Below are positions 42,880 through 52,426 of a DNA stretch of 64,000 nt, in pieces. The position numbers were made by a program, and so were the translations under genes. Source of the stretch: Vibrio owensii CAIM 1854 = LMG 25443 (lineage in GTDB: Bacteria > Pseudomonadota > Gammaproteobacteria > Enterobacterales > Vibrionaceae). The stretch covers positions 124,001 to 188,000 of the forward strand of contig NZ_JPRD01000015.1 of the NCBI RefSeq assembly GCF_000817815.1, in the 5' to 3' direction. The stretch's first letter is position 1. Each line of letters starts with the position of its first letter. Under the pieces are notes generated by a model. The model was not told where the DNA came from, did not search any database, and was given only the letters and a program-made list of their open reading frames with translations.

Positions 42880-44274
42880 ATGAAACACCGTCGTACAATG
42901 TTACACCGCAAAAAAACCGTTCTAATTACTAGCCTTTTGCTAGTCAATTTTATGGGCTTTTGTCTACCAACTTATGCGAAACAAAGTAGTCAAATAGTAA
43001 GCCAGCAAACAACAACGAAAATGACTGTGTCATACATTGTTGGTGAGCATGAATCATTGGTCTCGGCAAAGGCTGGCGCTAAAGAAAAGCTCATCCAAAA
43101 AGCATCTTCAGAACTACCTACATACATTTCTACAACAAGGACAATTACGAACAAAAAATACTCTGAAAGAGTAAGATTCATTGCAGCTGGACTGGTTCAA
43201 ATCTCGAATGAGAAATACGTAACTACTTCTGGTCAAAACAACTCGCTGAGCATCGAACTTACTGCCGATGTAAGCATTGATGGTAAAGCATTGGAACAAC
43301 AGATTGCTCAATTAAATGTCAAAGAACAACGGGAATTAGAGCTTGACGAACTTCTTCATAATGACTCTAAAATTAATGCGAAACTCTCCATGCTGCGGAC
43401 TCTCTATACATCAGAAAATAGTAGCAAAATCGATTCTTTAATTGCAGACGTCTTAACCGAAAAAACTGAGAACTATAACCGCGTAAACATCAAAAGAAAT
43501 GTCAATCTTATTGGGCAAGCTGAGCTCTTCCAGAAAAAACAAAAAGCTGATGATATTTTAAGAGAAATTGAGCGCAAGCGGGAACTTACTAGTGAGCAGA
43601 CCTTATTAGAAGAACTCAATGCTCAAGTTAAGCAATATACTATCGACAGTTTTGAGCGACAGTTGAATAGGCCTCTTGAACTAAAAATCAGAGCCGTAAA
43701 AGAGAACCAGATATGGTACAAGGTTACGACCGTTAAACGCAGTGATGACGATAGTAGTGGCTATAAGTATTGGTGGTCTGAAGATGACCAATTAATGAGT
43801 AAACTAGAGAAGGCTTTTGGGCGAATAACTCCACTTCGTAGTGGTTGTGAATACTTAGGTAAAAAAGATAATGAAGGTTATGTGTATTCATTGAATGCGT
43901 CTTACCAAAACGTTCTGTTCGAATCTTTAAACACTGGTGAGGTATCCAAACGCCACATCAATCGCCAAAAGTCTTACTCAACAAATCTTCAACTTGATTC
44001 CGACTACTTAAAACCTGACGCCGAGGGTGTGATCTATTACATGAGAGTGCGTATTGGCAGTTTCCAAGCGAAGAAGCCTTTCATCTTTTACGAAAACTAC
44101 GGGCGCTCTATCAAGAACGATTGGACAGTACAACCAGCTGGAAAAACAATTACTGATGAAACCGACTACCCTCGTTGTTCTAAGGAAATCAAGATTGAGT
44201 ATCCATGGTTAGACGTCGATAAATCACTGGTCAATGACAACTCCACGGTAGAGCTCAGTATCATTAAAAGCTAA
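42880..44274 (+). CDS. Exported coiled-coil protein of unknown function
   Basis: A 464-residue protein with a signal peptide (about residues 12-33). The next 110 residues have the repeated-Ala helix and strand layout of LPP20/FlgT-like N-terminal domains (SYIVGEHESLVSAKAGAKEK). A long helix (about 130-260, ELELDEL... and ADDILREIERKREL) follows, and then a beta-rich C-terminal domain with two Cys. An envelope role is likely. It is adjacent and convergent to traG but not a recognised transfer protein. Confidence 0.5.
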   Translation: MKHRRTMLHRKKTVLITSLLLVNFMGFCLPTYAKQSSQIVSQQTTTKMTVSYIVGEHESLVSAKAGAKEKLIQKASSELPTYISTTRTITNKKYSERVRFIAAGLVQISNEKYVTTSGQNNSLSIELTADVSIDGKALEQQIAQLNVKEQRELELDELLHNDSKINAKLSMLRTLYTSENSSKIDSLIADVLTEKTENYNRVNIKRNVNLIGQAELFQKKQKADDILREIERKRELTSEQTLLEELNAQVKQYTIDSFERQLNRPLELKIRAVKENQIWYKVTTVKRSDDDSSGYKYWWSEDDQLMSKLEKAFGRITPLRSGCEYLGKKDNEGYVYSLNASYQNVLFESLNTGEVSKRHINRQKSYSTNLQLDSDYLKPDAEGVIYYMRVRIGSFQAKKPFIFYENYGRSIKNDWTVQPAGKTITDETDYPRCSKEIKIEYPWLDVDKSLVNDNSTVELSIIKS

Positions 44275-44276
44275 AA

Positions 44277-44304
44277 GAAACCGCCTTCAGATGAAGGCGG
44301 TTTC
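44277..44304. terminator. Terminator between the 42880 gene and traG
   Basis: GAAACCGCCTTC / GAAGGCGGTTTC, 12-bp stem with a 4-nt loop, between convergent genes. The T-run is short on both sides, so the long stem is the main evidence. Confidence 0.75.
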
Positions 44305-44320
44305 GATTGGTTTACCGTTT

Positions 44321-47300
44321 CTAAAAAGGTCGCGGCGTGAATGTTTTATTTGGCAAAGGGTCAGATCTTTTTGTTTCTTCTGCTCCTTTTTCATCAGAAC
44401 CTTTTCCGCTGTCACCTCCAGCCCCAGGAATGAACTCACTGACAGATTCACTACCTGGTAAATCCAAACCAGAACGTTCAGTGATTTCACTAAGCATACC
44501 AGTAACACCACCTTCCTTCTTTGACGATGGTGTTGGCGTAGGAACAGGACTAGAAGCCACACCAGAAGGAGCGTTCAATGAAACATTAGCTGTTTCTAAC
44601 CCTTCCAAAGCTTGTGAGTTATTTTCGTGAGAAAGTAGCTTTTTACGGAAGTCATCAGTGTTCGTAGTTGTAGCCAGATCACTGTCCTGATTGATTAGAG
44701 CAAACACCTTCTTCGCACCGTCGTTTTTCGATAGGCCAGCAACCTCATTATCAAATTCCGAACGAAGGGATTGATACTCAGATGCAACTTTCTGTGCATC
44801 CTCAGCATTATATCTATTACTCTCAACAAGGTACCTTTCTAGGCCTTTCTGACTCTCACCGCCGTCAAATGAATTATAGCCATCTAGTAATGAGTTTAAC
44901 TTGCCGTTATTACTTAGAACGCCACCACTTAACTTATCATCAGTAAAGTCTCTTACTGCCTGCAGATCTTTGTAAGCTTCCTGCCCTTGCCTAATGTTAG
45001 CTGGTTTTTGAACTTCTGTTATATCGTCCTGTGTGAAGTTGGTATGAAGAAGGTCATTTGTCATATCAGAATTTCTATCAACTAAGTCCTGACGACCTAT
45101 GTTAATAATATCTGATGCTGTACCCGCGATTCGCTTTTGACCTTCTGCTAGGTCTTGTCGAGCATTAGCCTGTGGAGAGTCCGGATCTACAAGTTGTCCT
45201 CCAACCAATCCATCAACAGTATTCGTCTCTGCAGTCACTACAGTTTCCAGATTCTGCTGAGCCGTAACTACACGCTTACCATTAGCAACTACAGATTCTC
45301 CCGATTGACCATCCATATCACCGAGTTCACTGTTAAGGTGGTCAATATTTTGATTAACGGCTTTCTGACCGTTCGCTACTGTAGTTGCAAGTTGCTTATC
45401 AACCTCTACATCAGTCAGTTTCGGAAGTACTTCTGAATTCAATGCGTTTTCAGACACTTGAACCAACTTATCGCCATACGCTTTAATATCATCAAGGCGT
45501 CCACCGGCATAATTACCAGCACCACCGATATTTTGAGAACCCTCATGCTGGAAGTAAACACCTGACGCGCCCATAGCTTCATCAGCGTTTAAGTACGATG
45601 CATTGTCAGAAAGGTTATTCATATATTCAAATGCATTCCTCAAAGCACTTGCTCTTAGTGCCTGGTACTCACCGCGAGCCTCATCATTGATACTTAGATT
45701 GGCTTCAGCACCAGGACTAGAAATGCGTTTGAGGTCAGCCTCGGATAATTTACTCATCTGTAGGAATTGCTCTTTATTTGATATGAAGTTTCCAGAACCT
45801 TCAACAAATCCTGAGTCCCTATCAACATTCAATCCGAGTTTATTAAGTACCTCTCTTTCCCCTGCATCAATATTCTCATTTAGTGCCTTGGCTTGTTCAG
45901 CTGTTAAGTTTCTTGAATCTACACCTTTAAGATCCTCACCCCCAAATTTTTCTAATAAGAAGTCGCGTGACTTATCAATACCAGTCTTCATTCCACCTGC
46001 ATCATTACCATTAATGATTCCAGATAGAGCAACAAATCCACCCGCAGTTTTAGATGCTGATACAACTGACTCCCCAGAAGACACAGAAGATTGTTTCAAA
46101 TTGTTCAGGTTTTTTGAATACGCTTCTGATTGCTGAAGTTGTTGCGTATACTGAGCAACAGTCGCACCAGTTCGGCTAACAGACTCATCAAATTTATCTG
46201 TATCACTACCAGTATCGGAGAAAACATTCGATTGTTTCCAGCTTTGGTTCATTTTCTCTGTTGTTTCATATGCATCCTGAAGTGCATGGTCTATCTTCTC
46301 ACTTCTAGAAGCTGATTCGGTATTACTATCTTGAGCTGATGCAGCGTCTGACTTTTTCAAGTCTAGCTTAGCTGAAACGCCAGCACCGACCTGAGCAGAA
46401 CCTGAACCTCCAGTAAGTTTTTCAACGAAACCGCCGACGGCAGATTCACCGCTGTCCCATTTTATCGCTCCTTGTACACCAACTTGAGCTTCACCTTGTT
46501 CTCCGTAACTAACAGTTAAGTTGTCAGCTAGAACCCTACGCTGGTCTTCAGAAAGGTTCAGTGATTTTGACAAAGAATCAACGTAAGCCGCCTTTAGAGC
46601 CTCATCTTTTGCATAACCCAACTCAGTCATTTTGTTTAGGTTAATGCTATCTCCTCGAACAACTGAGTCGGTATACGTTTGACCATAGGCGTGGTTGACT
46701 GCCGCTTGCGCCCTCGCAACTTGCGCTTCATTAGCCGTCGCAACTTTACTAATCCCAGCACCAGCGCCCATATTCATTTTGAAGTCACTGTCGTTAGCAC
46801 TTGCAACAGAACTTGATACACCAATTTGACTCGTGTATGCACCATTAACATCACGCGTCATCATGACTTTATCGTTACCGTATGAAACGCTACCAGCCTT
46901 TGCATCAGCACTAACCTGTGGAGTAACAGCTCCAGCAGAAATACTACCTCCGGATGAAGCCGCAGCACCTAACCCCTGTAGAGTATGTACGCCAGCAAAA
47001 ATAATAAACATTGCTAGTGCGGGAACCATAGCCTGCGCGGTACCTGCAAAAGCAACGAATGACTCTAGTTGAGTCCAATGAGACTCTTGTGCAGCAACAG
47101 ACCACAAACTGATACCTGATGGATCAGACTGAACCGAGTAATACCACTTATTAAAATATACGTTTAAGTATACATCTACCGCAACTTGGCACACAGGCAT
47201 CAACACAACCCACATCAGAGCTGACATATATTTACCAATCAGTTTTAAAGCAGCAGCCCCCATAAATAAGATGATAACTAACAGTAATGGTGTGATCATA

Positions 47301-48409
47301 TAAACGAAACCTTCTACGAAGGTAACAAGTGGACCAACCATCTCTTTGAATGATTCAGCTTTTGATGCTTCTACTGTACGACGCCCTTGTATAGAATCAA
47401 ATTGTTGACGACAAGCTTGCCTAAACTCAGGTCCTAATATATTGGACTCTTTACAGGCACCATACATTAGATCTGCAGCCCAAGCGTTTGTTTGAAGGTT
47501 ATATACGGCCGATGAATCACCAAGTGGGTCAAGACCAGCAACAACATCTTCTATCTGATTAAGCCTTTCAGCCATCGCATCATTTGAGTTCGTATCCGTT
47601 AATCCACTGAATAGCTGAGCTTTGGCAGCGGCTTTCGCCCGACCCGTTAGTAATGTATTAATGTCGTGCCAACCATCATCACAGTTAGTGTTTACCGTGC
47701 TTCCATCAAGCCTTAAAGAAACAGGCCAGTTTGCCTGAGAAATATAGAAGTTTTTCCAAAAAATTGATGCTTGGTTAGCAGCCATTACATAGTCAAACAA
47801 TTTCTGTTTAGATGGTTGATGCTTTGCAATAACCAGATACTTTGCCACGCACCCTTGATAGTAATCATTCATTGCCAGAGAAAGACCTGACGACGCATTC
47901 CCTGGATTGTACATATCCGACAACGTATCGGATTTATTGAAGCCAGCTTGACCAACTCGAGCATTCCGCATTCGCACCAATAACTCTAGTGGCTCAATAC
48001 CATAATTAAGGATCGTGTTATTGCTTGACCACCCCCACCCTGTGTTCACAGCAGTAATCGCAGATTTAAACTCATTTGCTATGGAGTGACCAGTAGTTGT
48101 CAACCAACTTGCAGGAGCGACAAATCCTATTGGAAAGTTACCTGCAATAGCTCGTGAGCCTTCATGGTCTTTGTACAAAGTGACTGTTGTAGTCGATGTG
48201 AAGAAAATTAAATATATCAGTATAGATTGCCAAAAATTGGCGAACAGTGGTTGCTTCTGATCAAAGATCCAACGAAGTATTCCACTGAGAAAGTTGAGCA
48301 TTAGAGCTGACGCAAATACTGGTCTTAAGTATCCGCCATTCCATATGTGACCTAACCCGGTCCATATTGCCTCTAAAAAGGCCATATCGCCTGAAGTATA
48401 AATATCCAT
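44321..48409 (-). CDS. traG: TraG, mating-pair stabilisation and pilus assembly protein
   Basis: A 1362-residue inner-membrane protein of the MPF-F system. The N-terminal 480 residues contain several membrane segments (for example FWQSILIYLIFFTSTT, YMITPLLLVIILFMGAAALK) as in the TraG N-domain needed for pilus assembly. A very long periplasmic region, rich in Gln, Ala and Ser helices, follows, corresponding to the mating-stabilisation and entry-exclusion-recognition part of F TraG. It is longer than F TraG (about 940 residues). Last gene of the leftward traF-traH-traG unit, starting 20 bases after traH. No eex-like gene follows it directly. Confidence 0.9.
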   Translation of the reverse strand: MDIYTSGDMAFLEAIWTGLGHIWNGGYLRPVFASALMLNFLSGILRWIFDQKQPLFANFWQSILIYLIFFTSTTTVTLYKDHEGSRAIAGNFPIGFVAPASWLTTTGHSIANEFKSAITAVNTGWGWSSNNTILNYGIEPLELLVRMRNARVGQAGFNKSDTLSDMYNPGNASSGLSLAMNDYYQGCVAKYLVIAKHQPSKQKLFDYVMAANQASIFWKNFYISQANWPVSLRLDGSTVNTNCDDGWHDINTLLTGRAKAAAKAQLFSGLTDTNSNDAMAERLNQIEDVVAGLDPLGDSSAVYNLQTNAWAADLMYGACKESNILGPEFRQACRQQFDSIQGRRTVEASKAESFKEMVGPLVTFVEGFVYMITPLLLVIILFMGAAALKLIGKYMSALMWVVLMPVCQVAVDVYLNVYFNKWYYSVQSDPSGISLWSVAAQESHWTQLESFVAFAGTAQAMVPALAMFIIFAGVHTLQGLGAAASSGGSISAGAVTPQVSADAKAGSVSYGNDKVMMTRDVNGAYTSQIGVSSSVASANDSDFKMNMGAGAGISKVATANEAQVARAQAAVNHAYGQTYTDSVVRGDSINLNKMTELGYAKDEALKAAYVDSLSKSLNLSEDQRRVLADNLTVSYGEQGEAQVGVQGAIKWDSGESAVGGFVEKLTGGSGSAQVGAGVSAKLDLKKSDAASAQDSNTESASRSEKIDHALQDAYETTEKMNQSWKQSNVFSDTGSDTDKFDESVSRTGATVAQYTQQLQQSEAYSKNLNNLKQSSVSSGESVVSASKTAGGFVALSGIINGNDAGGMKTGIDKSRDFLLEKFGGEDLKGVDSRNLTAEQAKALNENIDAGEREVLNKLGLNVDRDSGFVEGSGNFISNKEQFLQMSKLSEADLKRISSPGAEANLSINDEARGEYQALRASALRNAFEYMNNLSDNASYLNADEAMGASGVYFQHEGSQNIGGAGNYAGGRLDDIKAYGDKLVQVSENALNSEVLPKLTDVEVDKQLATTVANGQKAVNQNIDHLNSELGDMDGQSGESVVANGKRVVTAQQNLETVVTAETNTVDGLVGGQLVDPDSPQANARQDLAEGQKRIAGTASDIINIGRQDLVDRNSDMTNDLLHTNFTQDDITEVQKPANIRQGQEAYKDLQAVRDFTDDKLSGGVLSNNGKLNSLLDGYNSFDGGESQKGLERYLVESNRYNAEDAQKVASEYQSLRSEFDNEVAGLSKNDGAKKVFALINQDSDLATTTNTDDFRKKLLSHENNSQALEGLETANVSLNAPSGVASSPVPTPTPSSKKEGGVTGMLSEITERSGLDLPGSESVSEFIPGAGGDSGKGSDEKGAEETKRSDPLPNKTFTPRPF

Positions 48410-48429
48410 TATCTGTCCTATTAGTCGAG

Positions 48430-50046
48430 TTAACGACCACCATTCATGTCAGCACAGCTAGAAGGTGGAGCAATTACAAATTTGCCAGCTTTATCGTCAG
48501 TTAAACCGGGAAGTAGGTCCTGAACGTCACTCTCATTTACCGCAAGTGTGCATAGGTAATCTTTGATTGATTCAAACGATGCTTGGTCTTTCCATCTCGT
48601 ATCATCTTTAACTACTTCAATAGCATAATCAATTGCACGATTTAGGCCTTTAATTGTTGTTGCCAATGAAGCTCGAGCGTGTTTTTCAAGTAAGTGAACT
48701 CGCAAAGAGCAACCAGCAATTTCTTCAGATTTTGATGTAACCATGCCGTTACGATCCATCTTATAAAGATCGCGTGTGTAATCAGTGCCCAAAATGCCTA
48801 TTAACGCTGCTTGAGTATCACTTAATGTTCGAGTGTTAATCGTGTTTAGAACTGAGAATAAACTTGAGTTTTCTTCTACGTTGTCATTTACGTCACACAG
48901 GGCGTCAGTTTTGATAACTGTAGGCTTATCTTTGTCATAAGCATTGGTACCAAATACATTTTCCATCCATGTTGTTACCATTGGTAAATACTTTGAACCA
49001 TCATTCAAGTTATGCGCGACATTATTACTCGTATACTTACATATTTTGTATGTGTAAGTGTCGGTAGAAGTAATGGTTTCAGACGACTTACACTCGGGTA
49101 AAATCATTTGGTACTCACCAAGTTTTGTGCTGTTTGCATCAGCATTCTTTTGATCGCCCATAAAGAAGTCTATTAGACGGTGTCGATACTTAGGCAACAA
49201 GCCACACATCATTCCTTTTGACTCTTTATTTGCATCGTCTGGACAATCAGCATTCTCAGATAGGACTGACCATAACGCAGCACGACCATCAGCTTCTGGC
49301 AACCATGAGAAAATAACTTTCGAAGCTTCAGTGTTGTAAGCGATCAAATACCCTTTGTCGGTAAACTCTTTCAAGGAGATTGGATTCTTGGCCGCGATGT
49401 CAGCTTTAGTTACGCCCTCCTCATCCATGTTCTTACGCCAGTTATCAGTAAATTTAGTTAAACCGTCAGCCCAGTCGCCAGTAGTCGAAAGCGCAACATC
49501 TTTCATCCATTTGTTAGCGGCGGTATCGGCCATATCCTTTCTGAAATCCTTAGTCTCATTTTCCATGACAGCCAAAGCATCTTCACAGCTCATTTCTGCA
49601 AGCCGATTCATCTGGTTTACCATATTCTGGATGTTCGTCATGATCGCATTGCAACTTGCGCATACAGAGTTGAGAGCCAAGCGAAATGCATAAACAGTTG
49701 CTGCTGCTGCAATGTTACGACCGACCTGCACTAGTTCGTCCTTAGACATCAAATCAATTGAGCCTGCAAAGAAGTCAATTCCATTACAGCCAATCCCTAC
49801 ATTTGGAGCTTGGAAATTAATTAAGTTTACATCTTTCTGGTGAAATCTTATTGAAACTGCCCCACCGGAGTAAACTTGCCTTCCAGAAGCTGAAGTATAA
49901 GAAGATGTATCAGCAGAAGTGAAAGAGCCGTATAGGTCCTCAACCATATCTGAAAGTGATGCTGCCGAAGCCGTTTGAGGTGCAATCGAAGACGCTAATA
50001 AAGTGCCTCCAATCGCAATCGACATTAATGAGCGTTTAATTGCCAT
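48430..50046 (-). CDS. traH: TraH, F-type pilus assembly protein
   Basis: A 538-residue exported protein needed for pilus assembly and extension. A signal peptide (MAIKRSLMSIAIGGTLL...) is followed by the TraH landmarks: GGAVSIRFHQKDVNLINFQA, GIGCNGIDFFAGSIDLM, and the Cys-rich CASCNAIMTNIQNM with a following coiled coil. ATG 50046 is chosen because GGAG lies 7 bases upstream; frames at 50055 and 50070 are longer. It overlaps the end of traF by 11 bases, so it is translationally coupled. Confidence 0.92.
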   Translation of the reverse strand: MAIKRSLMSIAIGGTLLASSIAPQTASAASLSDMVEDLYGSFTSADTSSYTSASGRQVYSGGAVSIRFHQKDVNLINFQAPNVGIGCNGIDFFAGSIDLMSKDELVQVGRNIAAAATVYAFRLALNSVCASCNAIMTNIQNMVNQMNRLAEMSCEDALAVMENETKDFRKDMADTAANKWMKDVALSTTGDWADGLTKFTDNWRKNMDEEGVTKADIAAKNPISLKEFTDKGYLIAYNTEASKVIFSWLPEADGRAALWSVLSENADCPDDANKESKGMMCGLLPKYRHRLIDFFMGDQKNADANSTKLGEYQMILPECKSSETITSTDTYTYKICKYTSNNVAHNLNDGSKYLPMVTTWMENVFGTNAYDKDKPTVIKTDALCDVNDNVEENSSLFSVLNTINTRTLSDTQAALIGILGTDYTRDLYKMDRNGMVTSKSEEIAGCSLRVHLLEKHARASLATTIKGLNRAIDYAIEVVKDDTRWKDQASFESIKDYLCTLAVNESDVQDLLPGLTDDKAGKFVIAPPSSCADMNGGR

Positions 50047-51133
50047 TATGAACTCCATTCGTTTCATCAACTACAACTTTCTCTTGACCGCGATTAAAGT
50101 TAGCTCCAGGTGCAAAGAAGTGGTCGTTGTTTGGTGATAGATATTTTTCTTTAAAGCTTTCACGTAGTTTGTCTGCCAGATAGTCAGAATCCTCGTACAA
50201 AGCTTTCTCATTGACTGTTAATGCTTCATTAGATGAATCAGTTGGAACTAAATAGATATCCTTAACCTGCTTGGTCGCCTGATACTCATTATTATCGATT
50301 ACATTAAGCTGATGCATTGCGGAAAGAAGGTAGTTAACAAAGTTAGTTTCACCAATCTGACCTGTCGCCATTTTAGTCGCACTCATGTTCTTCTTGTTGA
50401 TTACATAAAAAGTCGGAGTTACGTCAATCGGCATTGCGCTTGTCAGAGTTCCATCATCAAAGACAGTTTTTGCAGCCCAATATGTATTGGTATTAAATGT
50501 CCAACCATCTACCGAAACGGGAAGAATATCTAATTTAAATCGTTTATTTAACTTATCAAGAATCGGAAGCATTGACTCACAGTACTTTGAATTACCTGAG
50601 ATAAAAAAGAATATACCGACGTCATCATAATGAGACTCAAAAAGTTCTCTACGGGTATCATTAATTTCTCTATTCAATGCCTTCAGTTCAAGTGGAGAGC
50701 TTGGACGTCTTAAATTTTCATTTAATGCAGTCTCACGTTGAGAAACTTGTCGATAGGTATTGGCAAATAATGTTGCTCTATCAAGAGCAATTCTTTGTGC
50801 ATACATGTAACGTCTAACGTTCTCATAGCTAGGATTATCCTGAGCTTCATCAAGCAATTTTGGAAGATTTTCACGCAACCACGCAGAAGTTATTTTTACC
50901 TCTTCATCGGGGTGTTTGTCCTTATCATTTTCCTGCTCTTTTTCTGGCTCTTTTTGTACTGGTAAAACAGGCTCTGGAATTAGTGGTTCAGGCTTAGCAA
51001 TTGGGTCCTTGTAAAAGTACCATCCGCCAGGGTTATTGTCGCTAGTGAAATCATTAGCAAAAACATTCCCTGATGACGAAAGTAAAATTGCACTAAACAA
51101 CATGCCAGAGCGCAAGCGTGACGATGAAGTCAT
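50036..51133 (-). CDS. traF: TraF, F-type pilus assembly thioredoxin-fold protein
   Basis: A 365-residue exported protein. After the signal peptide and a Pro/Glu/Lys-rich linker (about 45-75), the C-terminal part is the TraF thioredoxin fold (VGIFFFISGNSKYCESMLPI, VDVTP-type PIDVTPTFYVINK). Only one Cys remains at the active-site position (SKYC instead of CxxC), as in F TraF, so it is structural rather than an oxidase. First gene of traF-H-G, with GGAG upstream of the ATG. Confidence 0.9.
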   Translation of the reverse strand: MTSSSRLRSGMLFSAILLSSSGNVFANDFTSDNNPGGWYFYKDPIAKPEPLIPEPVLPVQKEPEKEQENDKDKHPDEEVKITSAWLRENLPKLLDEAQDNPSYENVRRYMYAQRIALDRATLFANTYRQVSQRETALNENLRRPSSPLELKALNREINDTRRELFESHYDDVGIFFFISGNSKYCESMLPILDKLNKRFKLDILPVSVDGWTFNTNTYWAAKTVFDDGTLTSAMPIDVTPTFYVINKKNMSATKMATGQIGETNFVNYLLSAMHQLNVIDNNEYQATKQVKDIYLVPTDSSNEALTVNEKALYEDSDYLADKLRESFKEKYLSPNNDHFFAPGANFNRGQEKVVVDETNGVHNGN

Positions 51134-51252
51134 ACGAGCTAGCTCCGTGGTTTACATAAATTGAATGGTTAGAAGCTCGATTTTATCACTATTCATGCGT
51201 TGAAAAAAGAATTCTTTGATCTAATGACAAAACACCAAAAACAAACCAAACA

Positions 51253-51296
51253 GCTGCGGTCTAACATTGTTTAGCGAACAGCTTCGCGAACGCAGC
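51253..51296. repeat. Nested inverted repeat in candidate oriT
   Basis: The outer arms GCTGCG (51253-51258) and CGCAGC (51291-51296) enclose inner arms GCGAA (51274-51278) and TTCGC (51283-51287). It could extrude as a hairpin in single strands, as oriT regions do. Confidence 0.45.
51255..51275 (-). repeat. Dispersed 21-bp repeat, copy B
   Basis: On the minus strand it is identical over 21 bases to the copy at 56206-56226, and 20 of 21 to 12078-12098. It lies within the left half of a nested inverted repeat in the candidate oriT region. Confidence 0.8.
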
Positions 51297-51328
51297 AAAT
51301 AGGCTTAATCACCCAAATATACAGCATT

Positions 51329-51395
51329 TGAAATCCCATTATGAGATTTCAAGTGCTTGAAATCCCTTTTATGAGAATCCAAATTTGAAATCCCC
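51329..51395. repeat. Three iteron-like direct repeats with inverted partner
   Basis: TTGAAATCCC occurs at 51329-51338, 51358-51367 and 51386-51395 (steps of 29 and 28 bases). The first two are followed by TTATGAGA. The first also pairs with GATTTCAA (51346-51353) as a perfect 8-bp inverted repeat around a 9-bp spacer. It looks like an array of protein-binding sites. Confidence 0.6.
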
Positions 51396-51584
51396 TTAAA
51401 ACCTATATTAGAATCCAATTCACTTTAAAAACACACTGAAACCTAGCGTTCAGCGTGACATTGATCTAACATCGATACACAAACCTAACCGATACCACGA
51501 TCTAAACAAAGGATCAGGAGTGCTGATCTCTTGGTCGTGCGAGCTTGAGCTACATTGATCACAAGTACAAACAAGGCACATTAA

Positions 51585-52361
51585 ATGGCAAACAAACGGA
51601 ACCTATTCCCGATATCTAACTTCAGTAATGATCTAGGTAAGCAATTAGAGAAAACATATGATCAAATGGACGTGATGATCCTGAGTATCTACGAGGAAGC
51701 AAAAAAGGTACAAGAAGAATACTGGTCAAAGGTTAAGGGAATTACCAAAGAAATCTATGATCAAAACAAGTCGTCGATTGTTAAAAGATCAGGTGATGAT
51801 TTGAGCGCTATGACATTTGTAGTTTACGCCCCCATAATCAAACTAGATAGCAATGGAAATTCACATTCATTAGGGATGTACTGGGGTAAAGCAAAATACG
51901 GTCATAAAACTAAAAGCGGAAATGGCGACAAGAAGGTACAGCGTAAGAGTGATCATGTGTCTATGAGAAAAGCTCCCTCCCCTTACATGCCAGGTCGATA
52001 TGAAGCGTCACAGTTTAAATTCAATGATCACAATATCTGGCAGAGAGAAATTGTTTTAAGCATTGAGACTAAACTTGCAGAACTAAGAACAATAATCTTT
52101 AAGTTGAACCTAAGTTACTCTGATCTAAAAACTGTACTAGAAGATATTGACATTGCGTTCAAGAAAAACGATCCTGTTGAGCATTCCACTCTAACTACTG
52201 AAGCTGAACTGCTTGGCGAATTGCGAAAGGCTCTCCATAAATTCGATATGGACCCTAACCGCTTAACCAGGGAGCAAGGTCAGTTGTTAATGAATACACC
52301 TGATAGCGTCTTACGTAACTTTGATATAAATCCTGAGATTAGAGATACCTACTTTGGATAA
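51585..52361 (+). CDS. MobI-like conjugative mobilisation protein
   Basis: A 258-residue soluble protein with a helical N-terminus, a beta-rich middle (MTFVVYAPIIKLDSNGN, LGMYWGKAKYG, MPGRYEASQFKF) and a helical C-terminus. The size, layout and position (first gene after a repeat-rich intergenic region, just ahead of the relaxase) fit MobI, which in SXT/R391 and IncC elements acts with TraI at oriT. The assignment rests on context and general pattern, not on a diagnostic motif. If not MobI, it is an unknown relaxosome accessory. Confidence 0.45.
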   Translation: MANKRNLFPISNFSNDLGKQLEKTYDQMDVMILSIYEEAKKVQEEYWSKVKGITKEIYDQNKSSIVKRSGDDLSAMTFVVYAPIIKLDSNGNSHSLGMYWGKAKYGHKTKSGNGDKKVQRKSDHVSMRKAPSPYMPGRYEASQFKFNDHNIWQREIVLSIETKLAELRTIIFKLNLSYSDLKTVLEDIDIAFKKNDPVEHSTLTTEAELLGELRKALHKFDMDPNRLTREQGQLLMNTPDSVLRNFDINPEIRDTYFG

Positions 52362-52426
52362 ATGTTAAAGCGTGATCAGATTACATTGAAACGTAAATTA
52401 AACCCTAACTTGTCTTGGAGATAACT

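Larger units (their letters stand above)
51134..51584. promoter_or_regulatory. traF-mobI intergenic region: candidate oriT and transfer control region
   Basis: There is no coding frame in these 450 bases. They separate divergent transfer operons and are packed with repeats: a nested inverted repeat at 51253-51296 (GCTGCG...CGCAGC enclosing GCGAA...TTCGC), the dispersed 21-bp repeat at 51255-51275, three TTGAAATCCC direct repeats at 51329-51395, and TGATCTAA-type motifs at 51217, 51462 and 51498. In SXT and IncC elements oriT lies just upstream of mobI, and the next gene here resembles MobI. oriT is therefore the leading interpretation, not a proven one. Confidence 0.5.

Noticed and set aside
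44337..46315. Several plus-strand frames opposite traG, up to 177 codons
   Set aside because: They lie antisense to traG, have no ribosome sites and reflect its Ser/Gln-rich codons.
51253..51300. Integron attC-like site (GTCTAAC and a TTCGCG hairpin)
   Set aside because: The right half lacks a matching GTTAGAC-type core at the expected distance, and no integron integrase or cassette is nearby. The resemblance is kept only as a remark in the repeat finding.
51329..51395. CRISPR-like array
   Set aside because: Only three 10-bp units with 18-19-bp gaps, no cas genes and partly repeated spacers; it fits iterons or operators better.
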